NCBI GenBank assembly: GCA_020057555.1
Contig: JAGVFR010000015.1
Location: forward strand, 1 to 51,120
DNA from: a bacterium
Lineage (GTDB): Bacteria > Patescibacteriota > Patescibacteriia > UBA9934 > GWF2-40-263
Reading direction: 5' to 3'
Length of the DNA stretch: 51,120 nucleotides
Shown: positions 1-9,340 of the stretch, one piece after another
How positions within the stretch are numbered: position 1 is the first letter of the stretch
Layout: each line of letters opens with the position of its first letter
The notes under the pieces: model-generated
Told to the model about the DNA's origin: nothing
Seen by the model: only the letters and a program-made list of their open reading frames with translations
Databases searched by the model: none
Made by a program: the position numbers and the translations under genes

Positions 1-225
1 GACTACCTCATCGCTCACCCCGAGATCATCCCCGAAGACTGGAAGGTCGACGAGAACGGGAATACCCACTACATCTACTTCTGGGGTACGGTTTATCGCG
101 ACCCGGATGGCTGCCTGTGCGTTCGCTACCTGTGCTGGCGCGGCGGTGGTGCGTGGCGCTGGCGCTACTGCTGGCTCATCCGTGGCTGGAGTGGCCAGAG
201 TCCCGCGGCGATGCTCGCAAGCTAG
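1..225 (+). CDS. C-terminal part of a W/Y/G-rich orphan protein (5' truncated by window)
   Basis: Frame 1 is open from base 1 to TAG at 223-225: DYLIAHPEIIPEDWKVDENGNTHYIYFWGTVYRDPDGCLCVRYLCWRGGGAWRWRYCWLIRGWSGQSPAAMLAS. GC-richer than neighbours and followed by an intrinsic terminator. Confidence 0.75.
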   Translation, partial: DYLIAHPEIIPEDWKVDENGNTHYIYFWGTVYRDPDGCLCVRYLCWRGGGAWRWRYCWLIRGWSGQSPAAMLAS

Positions 226-275
226 TACTTGGTTTCTTGTTCACTTAGTTATTTTCTCTGTCTCTTTGACTCCTT

Positions 276-312
276 GCCCCTGTCTGTATCTTCAGACAGG
301 GCTTTTCTTTTA
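276..312 (+). terminator. Intrinsic terminator after the orphan ORF
   Basis: gCCCTGTCTGtatctTCAGACAGGGC followed by ttttcttt. Confidence 0.85.
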
Positions 313-324
313 CTCCACCTCTTC

Positions 325-353
325 TTGACGCTTTTTTCAACCAATGTTACTCT
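325..353 (+). promoter_or_regulatory. Candidate sigma70-type promoter for rpsL
   Basis: TTGACG - 17 nt - TACTCT. Confidence 0.45.
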
Positions 354-390
354 TCTGGCGTTCTATTTTGCATGGGCTAATTGTTTCTTT

Positions 391-430
391 CCTCTGCTAC
401 TTTGCTACTTCTTACTTCTTGCTTCTAACT
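391..430 (+). repeat. Degenerate 7/8-nt pyrimidine-rich tandem array abutting rpsL ATG
   Basis: CCTCTGCTA CTTTGCTA CTTCTTA CTTCTTG CTTCTAA CTT-ATG. Confidence 0.6.
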
Positions 431-431
431 T

Positions 432-854
432 ATGCCAACAGTTAACCAACTTATTCGTACAGGACGTAAATCAAAAGCGACAAAGTCAAAGTCGCCAGCT
501 CTGCAATTTACTTACGATTCGCTCCACCGAAAACGTACGGATTATAAGAGTGGGAGTTCGTTTAAGCGCGGTGTGTGCGTGAAGGTGACAACAATGACAC
601 CAAAAAAACCGAACTCTGCTATTCGAAAAATCGCGCGCGTTCGTCTTTCAAATGGAATGGAAGTCAATGCTTACATTCCTGGAGAAGGGCATAATCTTCA
701 AGAACACTCGATTGTGATGATCAGAGGTGGACGCGTGAAGGACTTGCCTGGTGTTCGATACCACATTGTTCGCGGAGTATACGACACACAAGGAGTAGAC
801 GGTCGTAAACAAGGTCGTTCAAAGTACGGAGCAAAACGCGGAAAGAAGAAATAA
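432..854 (+). CDS. rpsL: 30S ribosomal protein S12
   Basis: [13 protein letters not shown]... [20 protein letters not shown] ... canonical uS12. Confidence 0.98.
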   Translation: MPTVNQLIRTGRKSKATKSKSPALQFTYDSLHRKRTDYKSGSSFKRGVCVKVTTMTPKKPNSAIRKIARVRLSNGMEVNAYIPGEGHNLQEHSIVMIRGGRVKDLPGVRYHIVRGVYDTQGVDGRKQGRSKYGAKRGKKK

Positions 855-927
855 ATTATTTCGAATTAAATAAACGACGGAGTACTCCGAACGCACGGAG
901 GAATATAACGTCAAACTTTATAAACAT

Positions 928-1395
928 ATGCGCGGAAAACAAGCACCAAAACGCAAACTCGATCCAGATCCAAAATTTGGAAATGTCCAAGTAACCAAAC
1001 TCGTTAACTATGTTATGCACGGCGGTAAAAAAACCGTTGCGCAACAAGTGGTTTACGATTGTTTTGATATTGTCAGCGCAAAAACAAAACAGAGTCCGAT
1101 TGATATTTTTGAAACAGCGCTAAAGAACGTGATGCCTTCACTTGAAGTGAAGAGCCGTCGTGTTGGAGGAGCAAACTATCAGATTCCAATGCCAGTTCGC
1201 GGCGATCGCCGTTATGTCTTGGCTTTTCGTTGGATTTTGATCGCGGCGCGCGCGAAAAAAGGCCGACGTATGGCAGACAAGTTGGCTGATGAAATTATTG
1301 CGGCTTCAAATAACGAAGGCGATGCAGTAAAGAAACGTCAAGATGTTCAGAGAATGGCTGAAGCCAACCGCGCGTTTGCTCATTTTGCAAAATAA
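928..1395 (+). CDS. rpsG: 30S ribosomal protein S7
   Basis: Canonical uS7 sequence; sits between rpsL and fusA. Confidence 0.97.
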   Translation: MRGKQAPKRKLDPDPKFGNVQVTKLVNYVMHGGKKTVAQQVVYDCFDIVSAKTKQSPIDIFETALKNVMPSLEVKSRRVGGANYQIPMPVRGDRRYVLAFRWILIAARAKKGRRMADKLADEIIAASNNEGDAVKKRQDVQRMAEANRAFAHFAK

Positions 1396-1398
1396 AAT

Positions 1399-3492
1399 AT
1401 GCCTAGAGAATATTCACTTGAAAAAACCCGCAACTTTGGAATCTTCGCGCACATTGATGCTGGGAAGACCACTGTTTCAGAGCGTGTTCTTTTTTACACA
1501 GGTCGTAAGCATAAGATTGGAGAGGTTCATGAAGGTGATACAACAATGGACTGGATGGAGCAGGAACGAGAGCGTGGAATTACGATCACGGCTGCGGCGA
1601 CTACTTGTTTTTGGAAAGATCATTGTTTGAACTTGATCGACACACCAGGGCACATTGATTTTACTGTTGAGGTTAAACGATCAATGCGTGTGCTTGACGG
1701 AGGTGTTGCAGTATTTGATGGAGTTGCTGGAGTTGAGCCACAATCTGAAACCAACTGGCGTTATGCTGATGAATATAATGTTCCTCGTATTTGTTTTATC
1801 AACAAACTCGACAGAACAGGTGCTGATTTTTATAAAGATCTAAAATCTGTTCACGATCGTTTGACCAAACACGCGTACCCGATTCAACTTCCAATCGGAA
1901 CTGAATCTAACTTTGTTGGAATTATTGATCTTCTTAAAATGCGCGCGTTTATTTACAAAGACGATCTTGGAAAAGAAATTGAAGAATCAGAAATTCCTGC
2001 TGAATATGCTGAAAAAGCAAAAGAGTGGCGCGGAAAACTCATGGAAGCAGTTTCTGAAAACGATGAAATCTTGATGAATAAATATCTTGCTGGTGAGGAA
2101 ATTACTGAATCTGAAATCAACGTAGTTATTCGTCGAGCAACAATCGCGAATGAGTTTGTTCCAGTCATGTGCGGTTCTGCATTAAAAAACAAAGGCGTTC
2201 AACCTTTGCTTGATGCTGTTGTTGCGTATCTTCCAAGTCCGCTCGATGTTCCACCTGTTAAAGGAACAGATCCTGATGATAATGACAAAGAAATTTTCCG
2301 TCATGCAAGCGATGAAGAACCATTTTCAGCTCTTGCGTTTAAAATCGCTGCTGATCCATACGTTGGTAAGCTGGCTTTTTTCCGAGTTTATTCCGGTATT
2401 GTGAAATCCGGAACATATATTTTGAATTCCTCAACCGGAAACAAAGAACGTGTTAGCCGAATTGTTCGTTTGCACGCTAACACTCGTGTAGATGTTTCAG
2501 AAGTTTACGCGGGAGATATCGCGGCAATGGTTGGTCTTAAAGAAACGTTTACTGGCCACACGCTTTGTGACATTGATCATCCAATTTTGCTTGAGTCAAT
2601 TGTGTTTCCAGAGCCAGTTATCTCAATTGCGATTGAACCTAAAACAAAAGTTGATCAAGAGAAAATGGGAGTCGCTCTTCAAAAACTTGCTGAAGAAGAT
2701 CCAACTTTCCGCGTGAGAACAGATGAAGAAACAAACCAAGTGATTATTTCTGGAATGGGTGAACTTCATCTTGATATTATTGTTGATCGTATGAAACGCG
2801 AGTTTAATGTTGAGTGTAATGTTGGTCAGCCGCAAGTTTCGTATCGTGAAACAATCAAAGGCGATGCTGAAGGAGAAGGGAAATATATTCGACAAACTGG
2901 AGGTCGTGGTCAGTATGGACATTGTTTGATTCGTGTCGAAAAATTACCGCCAGGATCAGGAGTTGAATTTGAAGAAGAGGTTAAAGGAGGAACAATTCCA
3001 AAAGAATATTTTAATGCGATTGAAAAAGGCGCGCGCGAAGCAACAGATCGTGGTGTGTTGGCTGGCTATCCATTGCTTGATGTGAAGATTGTTTTGTACG
3101 ATGGCTCATATCACGAAGTTGACTCTTCAGAAGCCGCGTTTAAGATCGCAGGTTCAATGGCGTTTCAGGCCGCTGCAAGAAAAGCGGGTTTGGAACTTCT
3201 TGAACCAATGATGAAAGTTGAAGTTGTAACTCCAGAAGATTTCATGGGAACAGTTGTTGGAGATCTAAACTCAAAACGTGGACAGATTCAACAAATGAAC
3301 GACCGTCCTGGAGTGAAAGTTATTGAGGCGTTTGTCCCACTTGCGGAAATGTTTGGATACGCGACTTCACTTCGTTCGTTTACGCAAGGTCGTGCGAGTT
3401 ATTCAATGGAATTTGATCACTATGAAGCAGTTCCATCAAACGTTGCAAAAGAAATTATTGAAAAGCGCGGCGGCACAGGACGAGTACAATAA
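1399..3492 (+). CDS. fusA: Elongation factor G
   Basis: [23 protein letters not shown] GTPase motifs; full length 697 aa. Confidence 0.98.
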   Translation: MPREYSLEKTRNFGIFAHIDAGKTTVSERVLFYTGRKHKIGEVHEGDTTMDWMEQERERGITITAAATTCFWKDHCLNLIDTPGHIDFTVEVKRSMRVLDGGVAVFDGVAGVEPQSETNWRYADEYNVPRICFINKLDRTGADFYKDLKSVHDRLTKHAYPIQLPIGTESNFVGIIDLLKMRAFIYKDDLGKEIEESEIPAEYAEKAKEWRGKLMEAVSENDEILMNKYLAGEEITESEINVVIRRATIANEFVPVMCGSALKNKGVQPLLDAVVAYLPSPLDVPPVKGTDPDDNDKEIFRHASDEEPFSALAFKIAADPYVGKLAFFRVYSGIVKSGTYILNSSTGNKERVSRIVRLHANTRVDVSEVYAGDIAAMVGLKETFTGHTLCDIDHPILLESIVFPEPVISIAIEPKTKVDQEKMGVALQKLAEEDPTFRVRTDEETNQVIISGMGELHLDIIVDRMKREFNVECNVGQPQVSYRETIKGDAEGEGKYIRQTGGRGQYGHCLIRVEKLPPGSGVEFEEEVKGGTIPKEYFNAIEKGAREATDRGVLAGYPLLDVKIVLYDGSYHEVDSSEAAFKIAGSMAFQAAARKAGLELLEPMMKVEVVTPEDFMGTVVGDLNSKRGQIQQMNDRPGVKVIEAFVPLAEMFGYATSLRSFTQGRASYSMEFDHYEAVPSNVAKEIIEKRGGTGRVQ

Positions 3493-3502
3493 AATAAAAA
3501 AC

Positions 3503-3545
3503 AAAAGGAACGGTTGTGTACTATCGTTCCTTTTTAGTTTGTTCG
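3503..3545. terminator. Bidirectional terminator between fusA and the convergent methyltransferase gene
   Basis: AAAAGGAACG ... CGTTCCTTTTT. Confidence 0.75.
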
Positions 3546-4084
3546 TACACGTAAGTTTTTTCTTCTTGTTTAATAGGCAGCCAAGTTGGAAATGAAAATG
3601 TATTTGAAATTACTCGAGCGCCGATTGGCAACTCTTTTTCAAGTTTGTCTTGAAGTTTTTGCATGTGATCTGGAAGTTGATATAGGAATACGATTGTCGC
3701 GTTTGAAACATCAGCCTTCCAAAACGATCGTTGATGAATCTTAATTTTGTTTTGCATTTTATTTAACTTTGCTCTTAGTCTTGAATATACAACAAGGCCA
3801 GGATGAATTTCATATCCTTCAGCAGATTGTGCTCCAGCGCGGATTGCTTCCACCAAGAATTTTCCTTCACCAGAACCAAGATCAACAACACGATCTGTTG
3901 GTTTAATATTTGCAAGTCTAATCATGGTTTGCGTTCGTTTATTTGAGCTTGGAACGAATGGTCCGCCTTTGAAAAATAATGGAAGTAACAATCCTCCAAA
4001 CCAAAACATTGATGCAAAACACAGCAAGATGACAACGATACTTCCAAAGAGTAAGATTGCAATTACTGATCCCATATGAATCAA
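3521..4084 (-). CDS. Membrane-anchored class I SAM-dependent methyltransferase-like protein
   Basis: N-terminal hydrophobic segment, then VVDLGSGEGKFLVEAIRAGAQSAEGYEI (SAM-binding motif I). Confidence 0.7.
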   Translation of the reverse strand: MIHMGSVIAILLFGSIVVILLCFASMFWFGGLLLPLFFKGGPFVPSSNKRTQTMIRLANIKPTDRVVDLGSGEGKFLVEAIRAGAQSAEGYEIHPGLVVYSRLRAKLNKMQNKIKIHQRSFWKADVSNATIVFLYQLPDHMQKLQDKLEKELPIGARVISNTFSFPTWLPIKQEEKTYVYEQTKKER

Positions 4085-5092
4085 AAAGATATTCGTTCAA
4101 TTCTGCGTCAGTATGATATTGGAACGATTTTGAAAATCAAACCTGTTAGTGTTGGATTGATTCATAAAACGTTTTCAATCAGAACTAACAGAGGCCAGTA
4201 TATCATACAGTGTTTGCATCCGATTCTCTCGTCACTTGGAACAGCGAAGGATTTTTTTAACGTTACTCAATTGCTAAATGAACAAGGATTCAAATCACCT
4301 CATTGTGTGAAGACAAAGACAGGGAAGATTCTTGCAAACGACCAAGGAACGAAATGGCGCTTACAGACAAAACTTTCTGGAAAAACTTTTGATCGTCTAA
4401 CGAGTGCGATAATGGCAAAAGAAGCAGGGAATATTTATGGAATGTTTCACCGTACGATCGATCAAGCTCAATTTGAATTTCATTCTCCAATAGTTTTGCA
4501 TGAGTCAAAAAAAGTTTACAAACATTTTTATAATGTTCTGAAGAGATTCAAGTCATCACCACTGTTAAAAGATGTGAATGTGGAAGTTGAGACAATCAAA
4601 AAAGAATTTCCGTGTTATTTTTTATCAGACAATCTTCCACAACACGTAATTCATGGTGATCCAAAAATTTCAAACATACTTTTTTCTGGATTAAAAGCAA
4701 CGGCCGTGATTGATCTTGATACATGCCAGCGTCAAAATTTACTTGTTGAACTTGGGGATGCGTTTCGTTCATGGTGTGGAAAGCGCGAAGATGATTCGCA
4801 CAACACATTTTCGATCCCACTTTTCCAAGCGAGTTGGAAAGGGTATATAGCCGGTTCAAAAGGGTTGTTGAAAAAAAGCGAAATCAATCTTGTGCCAAAA
4901 GCAATCGGGCTAATTACACTTGAACTTGCTTGTCGTTTTTTATCCGATTATTTTGAAGATAATTATTTTGGATGGAATGAAAAACAGTATCCATCTCGTC
5001 GAGCGCACAATATTGCTCGTTGCCGCGGCCAGCTCGCTGAATTTCGTGATTTCAAACGAAAGATCAAAAAGATTAAAAACGTCATAAAATAA
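4076..5092 (+). CDS. Aminoglycoside phosphotransferase / homoserine-kinase-type II family protein
   Basis: VIHGDPKISNILF and AVIDLDTC motifs of the APH-like kinase fold. Confidence 0.75.
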   Translation: MNQKDIRSILRQYDIGTILKIKPVSVGLIHKTFSIRTNRGQYIIQCLHPILSSLGTAKDFFNVTQLLNEQGFKSPHCVKTKTGKILANDQGTKWRLQTKLSGKTFDRLTSAIMAKEAGNIYGMFHRTIDQAQFEFHSPIVLHESKKVYKHFYNVLKRFKSSPLLKDVNVEVETIKKEFPCYFLSDNLPQHVIHGDPKISNILFSGLKATAVIDLDTCQRQNLLVELGDAFRSWCGKREDDSHNTFSIPLFQASWKGYIAGSKGLLKKSEINLVPKAIGLITLELACRFLSDYFEDNYFGWNEKQYPSRRAHNIARCRGQLAEFRDFKRKIKKIKNVIK

Positions 5093-5094
5093 AA

Positions 5095-5125
5095 ACACCT
5101 CCAGATAATTCCAGAGGTGTTCTAT
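5095..5125 (-). terminator. Intrinsic terminator read on the minus strand
   Basis: On minus strand: AACACCTCtggaattatctgGAGGTGTTTTTATTTTAT. Confidence 0.7.
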
Positions 5126-5264
5126 TGCATCATTTTTTGGGTTCTGTTTCAGGCGTAACATGTTGTTTCTTCCTGTTCATCAACCTCGTCCTTGTGCTGT
5201 GTTTCAGATGCTTTCGTTCAAATTTGTCGATAAAGACGCTTATCACGATATTGCACAAGAAAAC

Positions 5265-5293
5265 ATACTACCATATTTGCGTATTTTTGTCAA
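5265..5293 (-). promoter_or_regulatory. Consensus sigma70-type promoter on the minus strand
   Basis: Minus strand TTGACA - 17 nt - TAGTAT. Confidence 0.6.
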
Positions 5294-5335
5294 GTTTGCT
5301 AACTTTGAAACACTTCAAAAACAAACTTTTGGCTT

Positions 5336-5704
5336 ATGACTTCCCAATTCCGTCACATTTTGAATCTTGTCCGCAAAACAGGTGATACGATGATTGTTAC
5401 AGATCCTAATGGAGATGATGTTTTTGTTGTGATGGATTTGGACAAATATGAAGCACTTTTGGGCGCGGAAACAAAGGAAAAAGATCTTTGGGATGTGATG
5501 AAACCAGCCAATTCTGATTCAAAAACATGGGACATGGAGGAGATGAATGAACAAGAACTTGCAGAACTTGAAAAACAGTACAACGAATTCGCAAATAAGA
5601 ACGTTGAAAAAGCTATTGAGGAAAATATGTCAAAAATCGAGGAAAAACCAAAAGAAGACGACAATTTTGGCGAAGAAGAATTTTATCTTGAACCTGTGGA
5701 ATAG
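5336..5704 (+). CDS. Hypothetical protein with Phd-like N-terminus and acidic tail
   Basis: 122 aa ORF immediately upstream of tuf: ...MIVTDPNGDDVFVVMDLDKYEALLG... Confidence 0.6.
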   Translation: MTSQFRHILNLVRKTGDTMIVTDPNGDDVFVVMDLDKYEALLGAETKEKDLWDVMKPANSDSKTWDMEEMNEQELAELEKQYNEFANKNVEKAIEENMSKIEEKPKEDDNFGEEEFYLEPVE

Positions 5705-5709
5705 GAGAC

Positions 5710-5738
5710 TTGCGTATTTTTTGGGCTTCTGCTACACT
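5710..5738 (+). promoter_or_regulatory. Candidate tuf promoter
   Basis: TTGCGT - 17 nt - TACACT. Confidence 0.5.
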
Positions 5739-5760
5739 TTCGCACGTCTCTAGTTTGTCT

Positions 5761-5800
5761 TTCTCTTAACTATTTACTTCTAACTTTCAACATTTAATTA
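5761..5800 (+). repeat. Degenerate 7-nt tandem array in tuf leader
   Basis: TAACTAT TTACTTC TAACTTT CAACATT TAATTAC. Confidence 0.45.
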
Positions 5801-5807
5801 CAATTTT

Positions 5808-7001
5808 ATGGCAGAAGTGTTTCAACGAACAAAGCCGCATGTGAACGTCGGTACCATTGGCCACGTTGACCATGGAAAAACCACTGTTACAGCGGCAATT
5901 TTGGCGGTTTTGAACGCCAAGGGAATGACCGCGCAGAAAAAGGGCGTGGATGATCTTGATAAGGCTCCAGAGTCTAAGGCGCGCGGTATCACAATCGCGA
6001 CAGCTCACTGTGAGTACGAATCAGACAAACGCCACTATGCTCACGTCGACTGTCCAGGACACGCCGACTATATTAAGAACATGATCACCGGAGCCGCACA
6101 GATGGACGGTGCAATTTTGGTTGTTTCAGCGGCTGATGGTCCAATGCCACAAACACGCGAGCACATTCTTCTTGCGCGACAAGTTGGTGTGCCAGCGATC
6201 GTTGTGTTTTTGAATAAAGTTGATCAAGTTGATGATCCTGAACTTATTGATTTGGTTGAGGAAGAAGTTCGAGATCTTTTGAAGAAATATGAATTCCCTG
6301 GTGATCAGGTTCCTGTAATCCGAGGATCAGCACTCAAAGCGCTTCAAAATCCAACTGACGATACAGCAACAAAACCAATCATGGATCTTATCAATGCTTT
6401 GGATACATATATTCCAGAGCCTGTTCGTGACACTGAAAAGCCATATCTCATGCCTGTTGAAGATGTGTTTTCAATTGAAGGTCGTGGAACTGTTGTCACT
6501 GGCCGCATTGAGCGTGGACTTGTGAAGATTAACGATGAAGTTGAAATTGTTGGACTTCGCGAAGAGCCAATGAAAACAGTTGTTACGGGAATTGAAATGT
6601 TCAACAAACAGCTTGCAGAAGGTCGCGCAGGCGACAATGCTGGCGTGCTTTTACGTGGTGTGAAAAAAGAAGACGTTGAGCGTGGAATGGTGCTTGCAAA
6701 ACCTGGATCGATTACTCCACACACAGAATTTGAAGCAAAGATCTATGCTCTTACAAAAGAGGAAGGCGGACGTCACAAACCATTCTTCAAAGGGTACAAA
6801 CCACAGTTCTATATCAGAACAACAGATGTAACAGGCGAAGTAACACTCCCAGAAGGAACAGAAATGGTTATGCCAGGTGACACAACCAATCTAGTTATTA
6901 AGCTCATCCAACCAGTTGCTCTTGAGGAAAAAATGTCATTTGCGATCCGCGAAGGAGGACATACGGTAGGAGCTGGTGTGGTAGGGAAAATTATTAAATA
7001 A
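5808..7001 (+). CDS. tuf: Elongation factor Tu
   Basis: [26 protein letters not shown]; 397 aa. Confidence 0.99.
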   Translation: MAEVFQRTKPHVNVGTIGHVDHGKTTVTAAILAVLNAKGMTAQKKGVDDLDKAPESKARGITIATAHCEYESDKRHYAHVDCPGHADYIKNMITGAAQMDGAILVVSAADGPMPQTREHILLARQVGVPAIVVFLNKVDQVDDPELIDLVEEEVRDLLKKYEFPGDQVPVIRGSALKALQNPTDDTATKPIMDLINALDTYIPEPVRDTEKPYLMPVEDVFSIEGRGTVVTGRIERGLVKINDEVEIVGLREEPMKTVVTGIEMFNKQLAEGRAGDNAGVLLRGVKKEDVERGMVLAKPGSITPHTEFEAKIYALTKEEGGRHKPFFKGYKPQFYIRTTDVTGEVTLPEGTEMVMPGDTTNLVIKLIQPVALEEKMSFAIREGGHTVGAGVVGKIIK

Positions 7002-7011
7002 AGTAAAAAGA

Positions 7012-7050
7012 TTGCCTCGCTCAAAGCCTTAAAAATTTTGGGCGAGGCAA
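7012..7050. promoter_or_regulatory. Hairpin in the tuf-rpsJ spacer
   Basis: TTGCCTCGC ... GCGAGGCAA, 9-bp perfect stem. T-rich tract lies on the minus-strand side, so function on plus is uncertain. Confidence 0.5.
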
Positions 7051-7079
7051 AATAATTCCATCGTTCTTTCTTCAATCTT

Positions 7080-7412
7080 GTGACAGACATCAAAAAAACA
7101 GAAGAAGAAAAATCACGCATTCGCATCAAGATCAAAGCGTACGATAGCAAGATCATAGATCAAGCAACGCAAACGATCATGAAAACAGTTGAGCGATCCG
7201 GTGCAAAAGTGGTTGGACCTGTTCCGCTTCCAACAGAGAAGCGTAAGTATACGGTTAACAAATCAACTTTTGTTCACAAGGATTCTCGCGAACAGTATGA
7301 GTTGCGTGTTCACAAGCGCCTGATTGACATTACAGATCCAACAGACAAAACTGTTGATGCGCTTATGAGTCTGAACTTGCCAGCAGGTGTTGATGTGGAA
7401 ATTAAAACGTAA
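7080..7412 (+). CDS. rpsJ: 30S ribosomal protein S10 (GTG start)
   Basis: [47 protein letters not shown]. Confidence 0.97.
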   Translation: MTDIKKTEEEKSRIRIKIKAYDSKIIDQATQTIMKTVERSGAKVVGPVPLPTEKRKYTVNKSTFVHKDSREQYELRVHKRLIDITDPTDKTVDALMSLNLPAGVDVEIKT

Positions 7413-7422
7413 AATTAGTATC

Positions 7423-7500
7423 TTGATCCAACAAACAGGGAAGAAAGATCCGTATAGACATCAGTCTATGTGAAAACCTTCCCGGGCTTTGAAAGATCAA
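7423..7500 (+). promoter_or_regulatory. Nested stem structure in rpsJ-rplC spacer
   Basis: TTGATC(7423)...GGGAAG(7438)...ATAGAC-atca-GTCTAT...CTTCCC(7478)...GATCAA(7495): three nested perfect 6-bp helices. Confidence 0.5.
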
Positions 7501-7538
7501 TTAATAAGGAGTTCTCGATCCATCTAATTTAAACAATT

Positions 7539-7616
7539 CTCAAAACTTTTTAGTATAGTTTTGAGCTAGAAGCTAGTCGTGGAGAATTTTTCTACGCTTG
7601 GCTTCTAGCTTTTATA
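7539..7616 (+). terminator. Two hairpins, the second terminator/attenuator-like, upstream of rplC
   Basis: CTCAAAAC...GTTTTGAG overlaps AGCTAGAAGC...GCTTCTAGCT (10-bp perfect stem) followed by tttatata. Confidence 0.55.
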
Positions 7617-7626
7617 TAAGTAATAA

Positions 7627-7710
7627 CAGCATTAGCTTTAGCCATTAGCCTTTAGGAAAAAGACAGGCAATCGAGCTAACAGCTAACAGCTAAAAGCTAG
7701 AGGCTAACGG
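7627..7710 (+). repeat. Degenerate 7-nt tandem array with complementary halves, upstream of rplC
   Basis: GCATTAG CTTTAGC CATTAGC CTTTAGG ... AGCTAAC AGCTAAC AGCTAAA AGCTAGA GGCTAAC. Confidence 0.65.
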
Positions 7711-7718
7711 TTTTTCTT

Positions 7719-8345
7719 ATGCCATTCATCATTGGTCGAAAACTTGAAATGACCCAAGAATTCAAACCAGACGGAACAGTCATTCCAGTGACTTTGGTTC
7801 AGGCTGAACCAAATATTGTCACGCAGATCCGTACACAAGACAAAGATGGCTATACAGCCGTTCAGCTTGGCACAGAGGTTGTAAAGATGTTGAAGAAACC
7901 AGCTTGTGGTCATTTGAAAGATTTACCACTCATGAACACACTTCGCGAATTTCGAGTGAACGAGACAACACTTGAACGTGGAACCGAAGTTCGTGTTGAT
8001 GCATTTGAACCAGGCGTGAAAGTTGATGTGATTGGATTTTCAAAGGGTCGTGGTTTTGCTGGAGTTATGAAACGCCATCACTTTAAGTGCGGCCACATGA
8101 CACACGGAAACAAAGACCAGCAACGCATGCCAGGATCCAATGCTTCACAACGTCAAGGAAAAGTTATCAAAGGTCAACGCATGGGAGGACATATGGGCGA
8201 TATACGAGTAACTGTAAAAAATCTTGAAGTTGTTTCAGTTGATCCACAAAAGAATTTGATTGCGCTTAAGGGAGCTGTTCCTGGTGCTCGTGGTGGTTTG
8301 ATTCTTATCAAAACAACAAGCGCGAAAACGATATGGCAAGTATAA
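7719..8345 (+). CDS. rplC: 50S ribosomal protein L3
   Basis: IGRKLEMTQEF ... FAGVMKRHHFKCG ... canonical uL3. Confidence 0.97.
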   Translation: MPFIIGRKLEMTQEFKPDGTVIPVTLVQAEPNIVTQIRTQDKDGYTAVQLGTEVVKMLKKPACGHLKDLPLMNTLREFRVNETTLERGTEVRVDAFEPGVKVDVIGFSKGRGFAGVMKRHHFKCGHMTHGNKDQQRMPGSNASQRQGKVIKGQRMGGHMGDIRVTVKNLEVVSVDPQKNLIALKGAVPGARGGLILIKTTSAKTIWQV

Positions 8346-8968
8346 AGCTATACAATCAAGACGGAAAAGAAACAGGGAGTGTTGAACTAGACTCGTCCTT
8401 GTTTGCTGTTCCTATTCAACAAGAGATTGTCCATGAAGCTGTGCTTGCGCAAATGGCAAACAGTCGTGTTGCGATTGCTCACACAAAAGATCGTGGGGAA
8501 GTTGCAGGAACTGGAAAAAAGCCATGGAAGCAAAAGGGAACAGGACGAGCTCGTCATGGCTCACGTCGTTCACCTATTTGGGTTGGTGGTGGAATTACGT
8601 TTGGACCTCGCAGCGATCGAAATTTTTCTGTGAAGATAAATAAGAAAACTCGTAGAAAAGCTCTTGCAATGGTTTTGACTGACAAAGTAAACGAAGGAAA
8701 ATTCGTTGCTATTGAGCAACTTATAGTTCCTGAAGGAAAGTCAAAAATTCTTGCGCAGATTCTTTCTAAATTGCCAATTGCTGGAAAGAAAACTCTCATT
8801 TTGGTTGAACCGGAAAATCGAGATGTTTCAAAAGCGGCAAGTAATATCCCAAATGTTGAAACTCTGCCAATTAACGCATTGAATGTTGTTGATTTGTTAA
8901 AGAAACCAAACGTGTTGATTTCAAAAGAAGGAATCGAAATGCTAACACGTCTTTACAAGCGGGTATAA
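8333..8968 (+). CDS. rplD: 50S ribosomal protein L4
   Basis: TKDRGEVAGTGKKPWKQKGTGRARHGSRRSPIWVGGG. Confidence 0.97.
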   Translation: MASIKLYNQDGKETGSVELDSSLFAVPIQQEIVHEAVLAQMANSRVAIAHTKDRGEVAGTGKKPWKQKGTGRARHGSRRSPIWVGGGITFGPRSDRNFSVKINKKTRRKALAMVLTDKVNEGKFVAIEQLIVPEGKSKILAQILSKLPIAGKKTLILVEPENRDVSKAASNIPNVETLPINALNVVDLLKKPNVLISKEGIEMLTRLYKRV

Positions 8969-8972
8969 AAAT

Positions 8973-9335
8973 ATGGCATGGTTTAAGAAAGACAAAAAGG
9001 AAGAAGAGAACATTGAGCCGAAAAAAATCGCGCCAGTTTTGAAAACCGGCAAGGTTGTATCGGATGTCATTTTGCGACCGATGGTCACAGAAAAAGCCGC
9101 GCACTTGGCTGCAAAAGGACAATATGTTTTTGTTGTTTCTCAAAATGCCACAAAAATTCAAGTTCGCAATGCTGTTCGAACGATGTATGGAATGACTCCA
9201 ACCTCTGTCAACATTCAACGAGTTGAAGGAAAGATAGTCAGATTTGGACGCGCTAAAGGAAAACGAAAGAATTGGAAGAAGGCGATTGTTACTTTGCCTA
9301 AAGGTAAAAAAATTGAAGTTTACGAAGGTGTATAA
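8973..9335 (+). CDS. rplW: 50S ribosomal protein L23
   Basis: [36 protein letters not shown]-terminal lysine/glutamate-rich extension. Confidence 0.95.
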   Translation: MAWFKKDKKEEENIEPKKIAPVLKTGKVVSDVILRPMVTEKAAHLAAKGQYVFVVSQNATKIQVRNAVRTMYGMTPTSVNIQRVEGKIVRFGRAKGKRKNWKKAIVTLPKGKKIEVYEGV

Positions 9336-9340
9336 ATGCT

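Noticed and set aside
107-582. ORFs 107..328 and 229..582 on plus
   Set aside because: Out of frame with the left-edge ORF and with rpsL; they cross a terminator and the rpsL leader and encode low-complexity sequence. Spurious.
5336-5704. Phd-type antitoxin of a toxin-antitoxin pair
   Set aside because: N-terminus is Phd-like at best; no toxin-sized partner gene is adjacent and the acidic tail is atypical.
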